This document shows positions 1-7,014 of a stretch of 10,341 nucleotides of DNA, in pieces. A model generated the notes under the pieces. That model was given only the letters and a program-made list of their open reading frames with translations. It ran no database searches and was not told where the DNA came from. The stretch's first letter is position 1; each line of letters begins with the position of its first letter. Made by a program: the position numbers and the translations under genes. The stretch comes from Symbiodinium natans (Eukaryota; Sar; Dinophyceae; Suessiales; Symbiodiniaceae). The DNA lies in assembly GCA_905221605.1 (NCBI GenBank), contig CAJNDS010000088.1:223501-233841 (forward strand), written 5' to 3'.

Positions 1-69
1 ATAAATAAACAAGCCTTGGACACGAACATTTTCCAGCAAACTTGTCTTATGAACTGACTGTCTATGAAT
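1..69 (-). other. 3' flank / probable 3' UTR
   Basis: This sequence follows the TAA stop of the terminal exon on the minus strand. It is AT-rich and contains no further coding frame or recognisable polyadenylation hexamer. Assignment as UTR is by position only. Confidence 0.35.
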
Positions 70-562
70 TTACGACGGGGCCTGGGGCTCTGGCGCAGCC
101 TTCTGAGCAACATCCGCTTTGAACGAAGGTCCCAGCACATCCTTCGCGTCAGGGGCGGAGACCGCCAGGAAATGATTTCCGTTCTCCTGGGAGGCAGCGG
201 CCGGCAACTGTTTCCAAACAGACACAGCAATGTCCTCGGACCGATCTCCGCGTTGGGCATGCAGAGTACTAAAGATTTGGTGGGATGTAGATATCCGCGC
301 GCGCTTCTCGTCGTTGAAGCAACGCACCGTTTCTAAGCAAAGAACGTTGCTTGTCTCGTCCTCTGAGCTGGGCATGAAGTGCACCAAGACATGCATGATG
401 ATCGGTCGCATCTTCTGCATAGAACCAACGCAGAACCACTTTGCCTCCTGTGCAGACTGACAGCCTCCGTCCGGGTACGCCAAGCGGATGAACACGCCTG
501 GCTGATCCAGCTTGTGTTGCTTCAGCACATGGTGAAACTGCTCCACATACAGGTCGGCCTCG
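70..562 (-). CDS. exon 10, terminal exon with TAA stop
   Basis: Acceptor CGTTCACAG|C opens 164 codons that end in TAA at 70-72. It begins EADLYVEQFHHVLKQHKLDQ, continues PGVFIRLAYPDGGCQSAQEA and HVLVHFMPSSEDETSNV, and ends with a disordered-looking tail rich in Ala and Pro (AAPEPQAPS). Entry phase matches the end of exon 9. No AATAAA signal is seen downstream on the minus strand within 1-69, which is expected if the organism is a dinoflagellate. The tail and the stop look like a natural C-terminus, not a truncation. The domain is not recognised. Confidence 0.7.
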
Positions 563-3500
563 CTGTGAACGTCAGAAATTTAAGCAAAAATAACTAACTA
601 AATTCTTAGGGTTCGGGGTTGCGGGTAAAAGGTTTAGGGTTTGGCCCTCGCCCTCCCCCACTCCCCCCTCCCCCTCCCCCCCCCTCCCTCCCCTCCCCCT
701 CCTCCCCTTCCCCCTCTCCAAGGCCCTAAACCCTCCAAAACAAACCAACCAACTGAACTCTAAACTAACTTACACACCTACCTGCCTGGTCACAGTTGGG
801 CGTCTTGCGGCAGCATAAACCACCGTGCATCTCGCGACACGTGCGGCTGAGGGTGGGCAGCCGTTCTGGATTCTGAACGATCTTGCTGTCGAACCCGTAC
901 ACAGCTTCAGCAGCCTGCTTACGGTAGCTGGCGGAAGCGGGGTGACCATCGTCCTCCTCACCAATCACATGATGAGCAGCGAGAGCTGTGTTGCTGTCAT
1001 GGACGCGCAGCCCCTCCTTCCAGGCTGGGTGCTGCACAAGAGCCACAAGAGACTTGTCGAGCTGCACATGCCCCAGCCGTCGTTTCTGGCCCTGAGATAA
1101 GCTTGGCGTGTCAACGTTTGAACCAAGCACGTTGTTTGCAAGCGCATTCCTGTCATCTGCCATTTGCACTGCCTTATCCTGAAGCTGCTGCCTTTGCACT
1201 GGGTCTCTCATCATTGCATGATAAGAGTCTGACAGACCTTGCGAATCGTCTCTCAACTTCTGACCCTTCTTGAAGGTCAAAAAGGCATGCCACGTGTTTG
1301 GGGCTGCCTGTGTGCGCTTGGTCTTCTGGAGTTTCAGAACATGCTGCCGCACAAAGGCGCGCTGACGTCGCACCGACGCTCCCTCTTTTGGCACGTATGC
1401 TCTCAAGGACGTGTTGCTTGCCTTTGATCGGGAAACCACCCTGGTGCCCATGAGCTTGCGTGCCCGAGACAAACCATTGGGCCCAAACACCTCCTGCTCA
1501 ATCAAACCCTTCAGGCGTGCGTGAGCAAGTCGAGCGGACAAGATGTATGTCTCACGCTGGACCGTGCGAGGACGGGGCCCAGGATTGTGCGAAGTGTTCT
1601 GCGCCACCTGGACATGCGCATGCATCTTCTCGACTGCCTGAGAGGAACAACTGGCACTCATGGCAGTGTCACGCAACGCTGCCTGGATAGCGCGAGCAGC
1701 CCCTTCGTCTTCGCCTTGCGAAAGGAAAAAATCCAAGATAACTCCTGTGAAAGGAGGATGCACGCAGTTGAGGCAATGCTCTTTCTCTTGCAGAAGCTGT
1801 TTCAGGTATACCGCCGCCTGTTCCGGGGTGGTTTGCACAATGCCGAATACCTAAGTACCCAAAGAGCTCAACTCAAACAACTAACTGATTCTTATAACTC
1901 ATAACATAACTACTAACTACTAACCTCATAACACCCATGGCCCTTGACTCATAACAGAACCAAATAGACAATTGAAATACGTTTACCAACGCCAACGCCC
2001 AGTCACTTCGTAGGGCTGCCGCTCGCGTGCGAATACCAAGCGTCGCCAAGAGTCTGCCATGGAGAGAAGTAGCAATTCGGCGGTAGATGCAAATGTGGCC
2101 TGACAACGGGCAGAGTCCCATGGCTTCCAGCACGTAGCATCCTGTGGAGCACACAACAGATCCGTGAACTTCTGCACGACCCTCATGCCCGCCCTGCCGG
2201 TCCACGCATCAATGGTGGCGTTGAGCACCGTTTCCGAATCAAGATCCTCGCAGGCACTCCCTTTCAGAGTGATGCCTAGCTCTTTTGCCTCCCATCGTTG
2301 TCGAACAGTGTCTGCAAAAGACAATTCATCCATGTAGTCTCGCAGGGGTAGGCTCAAGAGAAGACCCTGATGAAGTTTCTCCTGCAGCAGCGGGTCACTA
2401 AGTTCGACAAACTACGAACGACGACGACTACTGACTACACTACTAACGACTACTACACTTACTAAACTGAACTTGGCTTACCACGAACTTCTACTTCTTC
2501 TTTCTTAAGTTGCAAAACCATTCTAGAACTTCTTGGCGAGGATCGTCCACACTGGGATCCTTGAATAAAAGGATGGTTTTTCCCACACGAACTTTCTGGC
2601 GTGTGGCAAAAGAAGCGTCGGGATCGTCTTCATCGACGTCCATGTCCTGCGCCATGGCCTCAACTTCTGCAGCTGTTTTTCCGAACAACTTCAGAAGAAC
2701 CTCCAAAAGGACCTGATTCACGATGAGCCCACGAAGACCGTAGGCGGCAGCAGTCTCGAAGTGTTTCCATCGGTAGAGAAGAGGAACAGCTGGAAAACAG
2801 CCGATGAGGAGTTTGAGATGGGAAAGTGCTCTCCTGGTACTTACTGACTATTACTACTGACTATTGGACTAGTGACTCGCCTCACGTATAACTTACCCTA
2901 AACCCTAAACCCTAAACCCTAAACCCTGAACCCTAAACCCTAAACCGTATAGCCCCATTACTTATAACTTATAACTATAACTTTTCGCAACTAACTTGTA
3001 ACTTGGACAACAAAAAACTAAAACTCACAGAGTTCCAGCCAGGCGTCTCATAAAAGTCGTCATTTCCCTGACAGCAGCCAGGCACGCAAAAGTGGGTAAA
3101 ACCACTGCCGAATTTACCATTGAAAAACCGAAGGATGGCTTCAACCTCTTCCTCAGTCAAGCCATCTTTGCAGAATTCCAAAGCTCTCCGATTGGCTTGT
3201 ACCCAGCCCTCAACCTCTCGCGGCAAGCAACCAACGCAGAACCGATCCACTGATTTCGCCACATGTTCCAAAGCTGTCAGGAACTTTTCCCGAAACTTGC
3301 TGGAGGTCATGGATCTGCCTTAGCCCAATGACAAAGACAAAATTGACAAGATTGATAAATATCAGTATCAGTATCAGTGATCAGTGATCAGGATACCAGG
3401 ACCAGGATATCAGGATATCTGTTTTAAAGTTCCCCACTACGCTCGCAGCCTCACTGCCTCACCTAGATTGTGAGAAATTTGTAACTTGTACCATTCACAG

Positions 3501-5281
3501 CAAGCAAGATGCACATTCGCACCAGCCCGGAACAAAGCTTGGGAATCTGCAAGAGACTTGGTTTCTTGGCCAGGGAAGCTTGATGGTGCAGGCAGTTGTT
3601 AATCAACTTCGCGACAAGCTTGGCCTGCGCGTCACCATTCTGTCGTCGCTCTGCCCACGCACGTTCTTCCATCGCGTGAACTGAGGTGTTCACTGTCAAG
3701 GCGTCCGTGACGTGCACGTGTATTTGTAAACAGGCCCTCGCAGCAACAGCCGCCTGCAGATCCGCTCCACCCAGGTGCTCTGAAGAACCGGAACTACAGA
3801 AACAGCACCATCGACGAAGGCGATCTGCCACTGTGGCGGCATTTGCTTGGGGCAAGACCTGTGCTGGCGCATGGACGTGGACCTGGGCAGGTTAAAAGTT
3901 AAAACGCTAAAACTTTAAAACAGTTGCTGGCTTTTAAGTTTACTTTTTCCTATCGCAGCTATAGGGTATAGGCTATAGGGCTAAGTCAGAGCTTCGCAAC
4001 TGTTTGAAGTCTATTGCTTCGTTCATCGCCATATGTCCGGATAGCAATCCTTTGCAATAGACCGAGCAGTGGCACATGCATTCGATTGCTCCCCCGTTCT
4101 CCACCTCCTGCACGCTTGCGCTTGTCAGCCGGTGGGCATTGCGGCCCTTGCTCTTGCTGTCGACGAATGCCCGACGACTGAACCTGTAGGGTTCAATTTC
4201 AACAGTCTACCGTTCTGTCGAAAGTCCGTCGCTCTTCTGCTCAATTGCCCCCTGTTCCCTTACCAAAGCTTGGAATTTGGATCAATTTCTAATGATAAGA
4301 CTCGACAATGCAACTCAACCAGTTCAAGTAGGCTACCAGGCTACCCAGACGCTCGTGTCATCATAGATGGCAGTGAAAATCAAATGCTGCCACGGCGAAT
4401 CTTTCAAGAACCGCACTAGCTGCGTCGCTTGGGCACGGGTATGAGACAGCAAGCCAACATCCTCAATGCGGCGTCGTTGCTCCCCACTCCTGCTCGTATA
4501 ATCATATACGGCAGTAGAACCATCCACATTCTTGAATGTCCTTGCAGCAGTGAGTCGGCGCTACGGCGCTAGGCTACAGTTAAAGACTCAAACTAAAACT
4601 TTGTTTAGAAATTGTCGGTACTCTCAACGTTCAAGCAAAGCAACACCAAATTCTGAGATTTGTCCCGTGATGCGCCGGCAGCATTTGACGATCCAAAAAC
4701 GAGACGAGCGATCCGGACACCTCTGTCATTACAAGCAGCCTGGTCTTCGGCCGCTGCGCTGATCCTCAGGCAGGACAGGCTTTTATACTATTACGAATTA
4801 CGATTACTGTTACTGTTACTACGTATACCGCCGTCCGTATAATTGGATAACTTCCTAACAACAATCTAACTATCTATTATCTATAGACAAAAATGACAAA
4901 AACGGTCTTGCAGCTTGCTGCATATTATATTTATGCTTGCGAGTCTCTGGGCATTCAAGATTCCTAGCTTCACCGACTGGCTGTGCCCTGAGAGGGAACG
5001 TCTGCTGGATGCTGTCAGGGAGACCAGGTCATCTGCAGCGCCCTGGACATCCGTGCCATCATCCTCCGTTTCACCAAAGACACCCCCAATCTGAGACGAC
5101 GAAGACGAGGACCGAGCGATGGCCCTGGCGGTGGATTTGTCATCACTCGCTGAGCTAGGCCCAGGCAGATCCTGGGATCGGGATTCGTGACGTGGCCGCC
5201 GCTTCCGCTGCACACCCTTCACAAGGGAAGCTAGCAGGGACATCAGGAATCCGGCAAGCGAGGCAGGGCGGAAAAGGGACA
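70..5281 (-). CDS. multi-exon gene, unrecognised protein of about 1290 aa (whole gene model)
   Basis: Ten exons on the minus strand can be chained from about 5281 to a TAA stop at 70-72. I do not recognise the family, so no function is given. Exons in order: 5281-4948, 4764-4629, 4560-4345, 4206-3982, 3882-3492, 3318-3029, 2833-2495, 2397-2007, 1850-778 and 562-70. The joins 3882/3318 exons (phase 1), 2495/2397 (phase 2), 4345/4206 (phase 0) and 778/562 (phase 2) agree with GT..AG ends. Joins 4948/4764, 3982/3882 and 3029/2833 need GC or GA donors, which dinoflagellates are known to use. Visible traits of the product are a Ser/Arg-rich N-terminus, Cys/His clusters, an acidic linker and an Ala/Pro-rich tail. 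No signal peptide or membrane segment is obvious. The 5' end is uncertain: the first exon could begin at an ATG at 5241-5243 or be preceded by another exon beyond the array. A decayed copy of a multicopy family is the main alternative. Confidence 0.6.
563..777 (-). repeat. intron 9 with polypyrimidine block flanked by inverted telomere motifs
   Basis: The intron lies between the phase-matched ends at 778 and 562. On the plus strand 651-719 is almost pure C and T, with one A at 660; the sense transcript is therefore G-rich. TTTAGGG occurs to its left (about 632-638) and CCCTAAACCC to its right (724-733), so the two telomere-like motifs face each other across the block. Confidence 0.7.
778..1850 (-). 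CDS. exon 9, largest exon, 357 codons, weak HMG-box-like segment
   Basis: The longest open frame of the gene runs from acceptor GTACTTAG|GTA to donor GGTAG|GTGTGT. It starts VFGIVQTTPEQAAVYLKQLL, then shows CLNCVHPPFTG, a long basic middle (for example HVLKLQKTKRTQAAP), a segment APNTWHAFLTFKKGQKLRDD followed by SYHAMMRDPVQRQQLQDKAV that loosely resembles an HMG box in hydrophobic spacing, and a Cys cluster near the end (CREMHGGLCCRKTPNCD). The HMG resemblance is by eye only. Two overlapping GT donors exist (CAG|GTAGGT and GTAG|GTGTGT). Only the second (777-776) leaves phase 2 and joins the terminal exon to make AG+C, Ser. The basic, Cys-containing sequence would suit nucleic-acid binding (inference). 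Confidence 0.75.
1851..2006 (-). repeat. intron 8 with simple repeat
   Basis: Between the exons is AT-rich sequence built from short variants of TAACT and CATAAC (roughly 1873-1945 on the plus strand). No coding frame is seen. Confidence 0.55.
2007..2397 (-). CDS. exon 8, internal, about 130 codons
   Basis: Acceptor GAACTTAG|T is followed by an open frame reading DPLLQEKLHQGLLLSLPLRD, then YMDELSFADTVRQRWEAKEL and further helical, Trp-containing sequence (DAWTGRAGMRVVQKF, SMADSWRRLVFARE). Entry is phase 2, as the upstream donor requires. A consensus-like donor TTG|GTAAAC at 1986 would leave phase 2, which does not fit the next exon; GAA|GTGACT at 2006 gives phase 0 and does fit, so that end is used. 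If 1987 is the real end, the gene has a frame break here. No known domain is recognised. Confidence 0.65.
2398..2494 (-). repeat. intron 7 with ACT/ACG simple repeat
   Basis: The plus strand from about 2409 to 2468 is composed of interleaved ACG, ACT and CTA trinucleotides. The intron is flanked by phase 2 exon ends that match. Confidence 0.6.
2495..2833 (-). CDS. exon 7, internal, 112 codons
   Basis: Acceptor GTACCAG|G opens a frame with strong coding character: RALSHLKLLIGCFPAVPLLY, then RWKHFETAAAYGLRGLIVNQ, a Leu-rich helix (VLLEVLLKLFGKTAAEVEAM), an acidic linker (DMDVDEDDPDA) and a Lys-rich end (NLRKK). Donor AA|GTAGAAG at 2494-2493 leaves phase 2 and matches the next acceptor exactly, giving the junction RKKNDPLL. 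If that donor is not used, the frame stops at a TAG (2491-2493), nine bases before a better-looking donor GTG|GTAAGC. The segment RVGKTILLF resembles the end of a P-loop but lacks the upstream glycines, so nucleotide binding is not claimed. Confidence 0.65.
2834..3028 (-). repeat. intron 6 with simple repeats around a telomere tract
   Basis: The intron contains ACTGACTATTACT repeats (about 2840-2875), the telomere-like tract at 2896-2944 and TTATAACT repeats (about 2958-2983). The sense-strand donor is a consensus GTGAGT; the acceptor is CCAG followed by G. Confidence 0.6.
2896..2944. repeat. interstitial telomere-like tract (CCCTAAA)7
   Basis: Seven consecutive heptamers of CCCTAAA are present, one with a G substitution (CCCTGAA). 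This is the TTTAGGG-type telomere motif of plants and several algae, here inside an intron instead of at a chromosome end. Confidence 0.9.
3029..3318 (-). CDS. exon 6, internal, about 96 codons, Cys-rich
   Basis: After acceptor GGGCTAAG|GC the frame reads RSMTSSKFREKFLTALEHVA, then FCVGCLPREVEGWVQANRRA, an acidic helix (DGLTEEEVEAILRFF) and a Cys-rich end (THFCVPGCCQGND) followed by YETPGWNS. A textbook donor GTGAGT at 3028-3023 ends the exon in phase 0. The next exon needs phase 2, which only a GA donor at 3035 (GGCTG|GAACTC) supplies; this is the clearest phase conflict in the model. The in-frame ATG at 3308-3310 could be the start of a separate gene, because a TAA lies just upstream in frame. 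I prefer the spliced reading because phase 1 ends match on both sides of the intron. Confidence 0.6.
3319..3491 (-). repeat. intron 5 with TATCAG / TGATCAG ladder
   Basis: The plus strand from about 3356 to 3421 is a run of ATCAGT, TGATCAG and GGATATC variants, with the palindrome TGATCA occurring twice. The sense-strand polypyrimidine tract before the acceptor is weak. Confidence 0.55.
3492..3882 (-). CDS. exon 5, internal, about 130 codons
   Basis: A strong acceptor (CTTTTAACCTGCCCAG|GTC) opens a frame that continues to a TAG at 3463-3465. It begins VHVHAPAQVLPQANAATVAD, followed by a basic/Cys patch (RLRRWCCFCSSGSSEHLG), a segment repeating the opening motif (LQIHVHVTDALTV), and a helical C-terminal part rich in Leu, Lys and Asn. 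Donor G|GTACAAG at 3491 leaves phase 1 and joins an acceptor CTAAG|GC before the next exon; a nearby A|GTTACA donor has the same phase. A consensus-looking donor AG|GTGAGG at 3462 would include the in-frame TAG as the last codon of the exon, so it is either decoy or a truncating alternative. The function is not recognised. Confidence 0.6.
3883..3981 (-). repeat. intron 4 with TATAGG repeats
   Basis: Short CTATAGGG/TATAGGCT repeats (about 3958-3982) and a run of TTAAAA variants (3893-3921) separate exons 4 and 5. The donor is probably GC or GA; the acceptor has a good pyrimidine tract. Confidence 0.45.
3982..4206 (-). CDS. exon 4, internal, Cys/His-rich
   Basis: This second exon without a start codon lies inside what would otherwise look like a 460-bp intron. 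After acceptor AACGGTAG|ACT the minus frame is open for about 75 codons (starts TVEIEPYRFSRRAFVDSKSK) and reaches a TAG just past 3981. The stretch IECMCHCSVYCKGLLSGHM has four Cys and two His within 19 residues and may bind a metal (inference). A second minus frame is also open here, so the frame choice rests on phase: the acceptor is phase 0, as is the preceding donor at 4344. The only GT donor near the end (TTCAAACA|GTTGCG) gives the wrong phase. A GC donor (TTA|GCCCTA) or GA donor (TCT|GACTTA) gives phase 0 and fits the following exon. The plus-strand open frame across 4069-4419 is probably only its shadow. Confidence 0.55.
4207..4344 (-). other. intron 3
   Basis: The intron begins GTAGCC on the sense strand, with the sequence GTAGCCTG repeated immediately, and ends AACGGTAG. 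Both flanking phases are 0. Nothing coding is seen. Confidence 0.5.
4345..4560 (-). CDS. exon 3, internal, 72 codons
   Basis: The exon is open for 72 codons between a TAG-type acceptor (GCGCCGTAG|CGC) and a donor TGG|GTAGCC, phase 0 at both ends. The peptide runs from RRLTAARTFKNVDGSTAVYD to IFTAIYDDTSVW and includes a basic cluster (SGEQRRRIEDVG) and FLKDSPWQHLIF. It looks like folded-domain sequence, with well spaced aromatic and aliphatic residues, not linker. The DDT motif near the end recalls acidic catalytic patches of transposases, but nothing else supports that and I do not claim it. An in-frame TAG directly before the acceptor forces the exon start. A second donor (GCCTG|GTAGCC) eight bases later is a possible alternative because the sequence GTAGCCTG is repeated there. 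Confidence 0.65.
4629..4764 (-). CDS. exon 2, internal, no start codon
   Basis: This exon lacks any usable start and shows only when minus-strand frames are read between splice sites. An acceptor with a pyrimidine-rich tract (CTGTCCTGCCTGAG|G) precedes about 45 open codons, beginning ISAAAEDQAACNDRG and continuing to LVLLCLN. The composition is coding-like, rich in Ala, Arg and Asp. A GTTGAG donor at 4628-4627 leaves phase 0, which fits the next exon; a GA donor a few codons later (ACC|GACAAT) would also fit. An in-frame TAA near 4610 closes the frame. The acceptor phase (one base needed) must be matched by an uncertain donor in exon 1. The function is unknown. Confidence 0.5.
4765..4947 (-). 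repeat. intron 1 with TTACTG and TCTAT simple repeats
   Basis: The AT-rich sequence includes a TTACTGTTACTG run (about 4803-4820) and CTATCTATTATCTATAG (4869-4885). The donor is not settled, so the boundary at 4947 is provisional. Confidence 0.4.
4948..5281 (-). CDS. exon 1 (or first exon visible), Ser-rich basic N-terminal part
   Basis: The frame is open from an acceptor-like site (TCTGTCGCAG|TG, polypyrimidine just before it) to a TAG at 4881-4883. It contains an in-frame ATG at 5241-5243, encoding MSLLASLVKGVQRKRRP, which could be the true start. The sequence then has a basic patch (QRKRRPRHESRS), a run of six Ser residues and an acidic stretch (GETEDDGTD), typical of a disordered N-terminal region; the basic patch could be a nuclear localisation signal (inference). 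The 3' end is unsettled. A GT donor after TCG ends the exon at 4974 in phase 0. A GA donor at 4947 or a GC donor at 4914 gives the phase 2 required by the next exon. Sequence below about 4940 is AT-rich and looks intronic. A start here with 5' UTR upstream is as likely as an internal exon. Confidence 0.45.
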
Positions 5282-5382
5282 CTGCGACAGAGTGAATCCA
5301 GAATCCAACGCTATAAGGCTATAAGCCTATGTACGTAGGACCTTTCTGCTCTATTTGGCTTTGCTCTCTGCCTGACTAACTT
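5282..5382. other. spacer between gene and first array
   Basis: The spacer holds a short imperfect repeat, CTATAAGGCTATAAGCC (5311-5327), and CT-rich sequence. It is either intron or 5' flank of the gene; no promoter motif can be identified. Confidence 0.3.
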
Positions 5383-7014
5383 TTCAGGATTTTAAGGATT
5401 TTAAGGATTTTAAAGATTTTAAAAAGGCTTTAAAATCCTTAAAACCCTTAAAGTTTTTGGAAAATCCATTTCCTAAAACTTTAAGGATTTTAAGGGTTTT
5501 AAGGCCTTTTTAAAATCTTTAAAATCCTTAAAACCCTTAAAGTTTTTGGAAAATCCATTTCCTAAAACTTTAAGGATTTTAAGGGTTTTAAGGCCTTTTT
5601 AAAACCTTTAAAATCCTTAAAATCCTGAAAGTTTTTGGAAAATCCATTTCCAAAAATTTTAAGGATTTTAAGGATTTTAAAGATTTTAAAGGGGTCCCGG
5701 AGGCCCAGGAGCCCCGGGCCACCTTTTAAAATCTTTAAAACCTTTAAAATCTTTAAAACCCTTAAAGTTTTTGGAAAATCCATTTCCTAAAACTTTAAGG
5801 ATTTTAAGGGTTAAGGCCTTTTTAAAACCTTTAAAATCCTGAAAAATCCTTAAAGTTTTTGGAAAATCCACTTCCAAAAATTTTAAGGATTTTAAGGATT
5901 TTAAGGATTTTAAAGATTTTAAAGGGGTCCCGGAGGCCCAGGAGCCCCGGGCCACCTTTTAAAATCTTTAAAACCTTTAAAATCTTTAAAATCCTTAAAG
6001 TTTTGGAAAATCCATTTCCTAAAACTTTAAGGATTTTAAGGGTTTTAAGGCCTTTTTAAAACCTTTAAAATCCTTAAAATCCTTAAAGTTTTTGGAAAAC
6101 CCACTTCCAAAAAGTTTAAGGATTTTAAGGATTTTAAAGATTTTAAAGATTTTTAAAGGGGTCCCGGAGGCCCAGGAGCCCCGGGCCACCTTTTAAAATC
6201 TTTAAAACCTTTAAAATCTTTAAAATCCTTAAAGTTTTTGGAAAATCCATTTCCTAAAACTTTAAGGATTTTAAGGGTTTTAAGGCCTTTTTAAAACCTT
6301 TAAAATCCTTAAAACCCTTAAAGTTTTTGGAAAATCCATTTCCAAAATTTTTGAAGATTTTAAGGATTTTAAGGACTTTAAAGATTTTACAGGGGTCCCG
6401 GAGGCCCAGGAGCCCCGGGCCACCTTTTAAAATCTTTAAAACCTTTAAAATCCTTAAAATCCTTAAAGTTTTGGAAAATCCATTTCCTAAAACTTTAAGG
6501 ATTTTAAGGGTTTTAAGGCCTTTTTAAAACCTTTAAAATCCTTAAAATCCTTAAAGTTTTTGGAAAATCCATTTCCAAAAATTTTAAGGATTTTAAGGGG
6601 TTTACGGGCCTTTTTTAAAACCTTTAATCCTTAAACCCTTAATTTTTTGGAAATCCATTTCCAAAAGTTTTAAAGATTTTAAGGATTTAAGGACTTAAGA
6701 TTTATCAAAAGGGTCCCGGCGGGCCCAGAGCCCCGGGCCCACCTTTAAAATCTTTAAAAACCTTTAAAATCCTTAAAAAAATCCTAAAGTTTTTGGAAAA
6801 TCCATTTCGTAACAACTTTAAGCTTTTAAGGTTTTTAAGGGTCACTATTTATAAAACCCTTAAAGTTTTTGGAAAATCCATTTCCTAAAACTTTAAGGGT
6901 TTTAAGGGTTTTAAGGCCTTTTTAAAACCTTTAAAATCCTTAAAATCCTTAAAGTTTTTGGAAAATCCATTTCCAAAAATTTTAAGGATTTTAAGGATTT
7001 TAAGGATTTTAAAT
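5383..7014. repeat. palindromic AT-rich satellite array A, 234-bp dimeric unit
   Basis: The array is built from TTTTAAGGATTTTAAGG and its reverse complement, so every unit folds back on itself. The marker GTTTTTGGAAAATCCATTTCC recurs at alternating distances of about 89 and 145 bp (for example starts near 5541, 5631, 5767, 5856, 6000, 6086, 6234, 6321, 6466, 6556). The longer interval carries a GC-rich core (GGGGTCCCGGAGGCCCAGG onward) that starts at 5691, 5924, 6158 and 6392, spaced 233-234 bp. The shorter interval centres on AAGGCCTT. Copies after about 6590 are more diverged. Long open frames on both strands arise from the repeat composition. Confidence 0.9.

Noticed and set aside
64-597. 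Three plus-strand open frames
   Set aside because: They overlap the terminal exon on the opposite strand, which has matching splice phase and better coding character.
2580-2640. P-loop-like RVGKT in exon 7
   Set aside because: The GxxxxGK pattern is incomplete; only the GKT end is present.
4345-4400. DDT motif as a transposase catalytic residue pair
   Set aside because: A single acidic motif is not enough, and no DDE spacing or terminal inverted repeats around the gene support it.
4069-4419. Plus-strand open frame of 116 codons
   Set aside because: It lies antisense to exons 3 and 4 of the minus-strand gene, and its C-terminal half is their shadow; the composition is not convincing.
5562-6527. 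Open frames with KILKILK or FKDFKGFK repeats on both strands
   Set aside because: The palindromic AT-rich array lacks stops in several frames on both strands by composition; no unique coding sequence is present.
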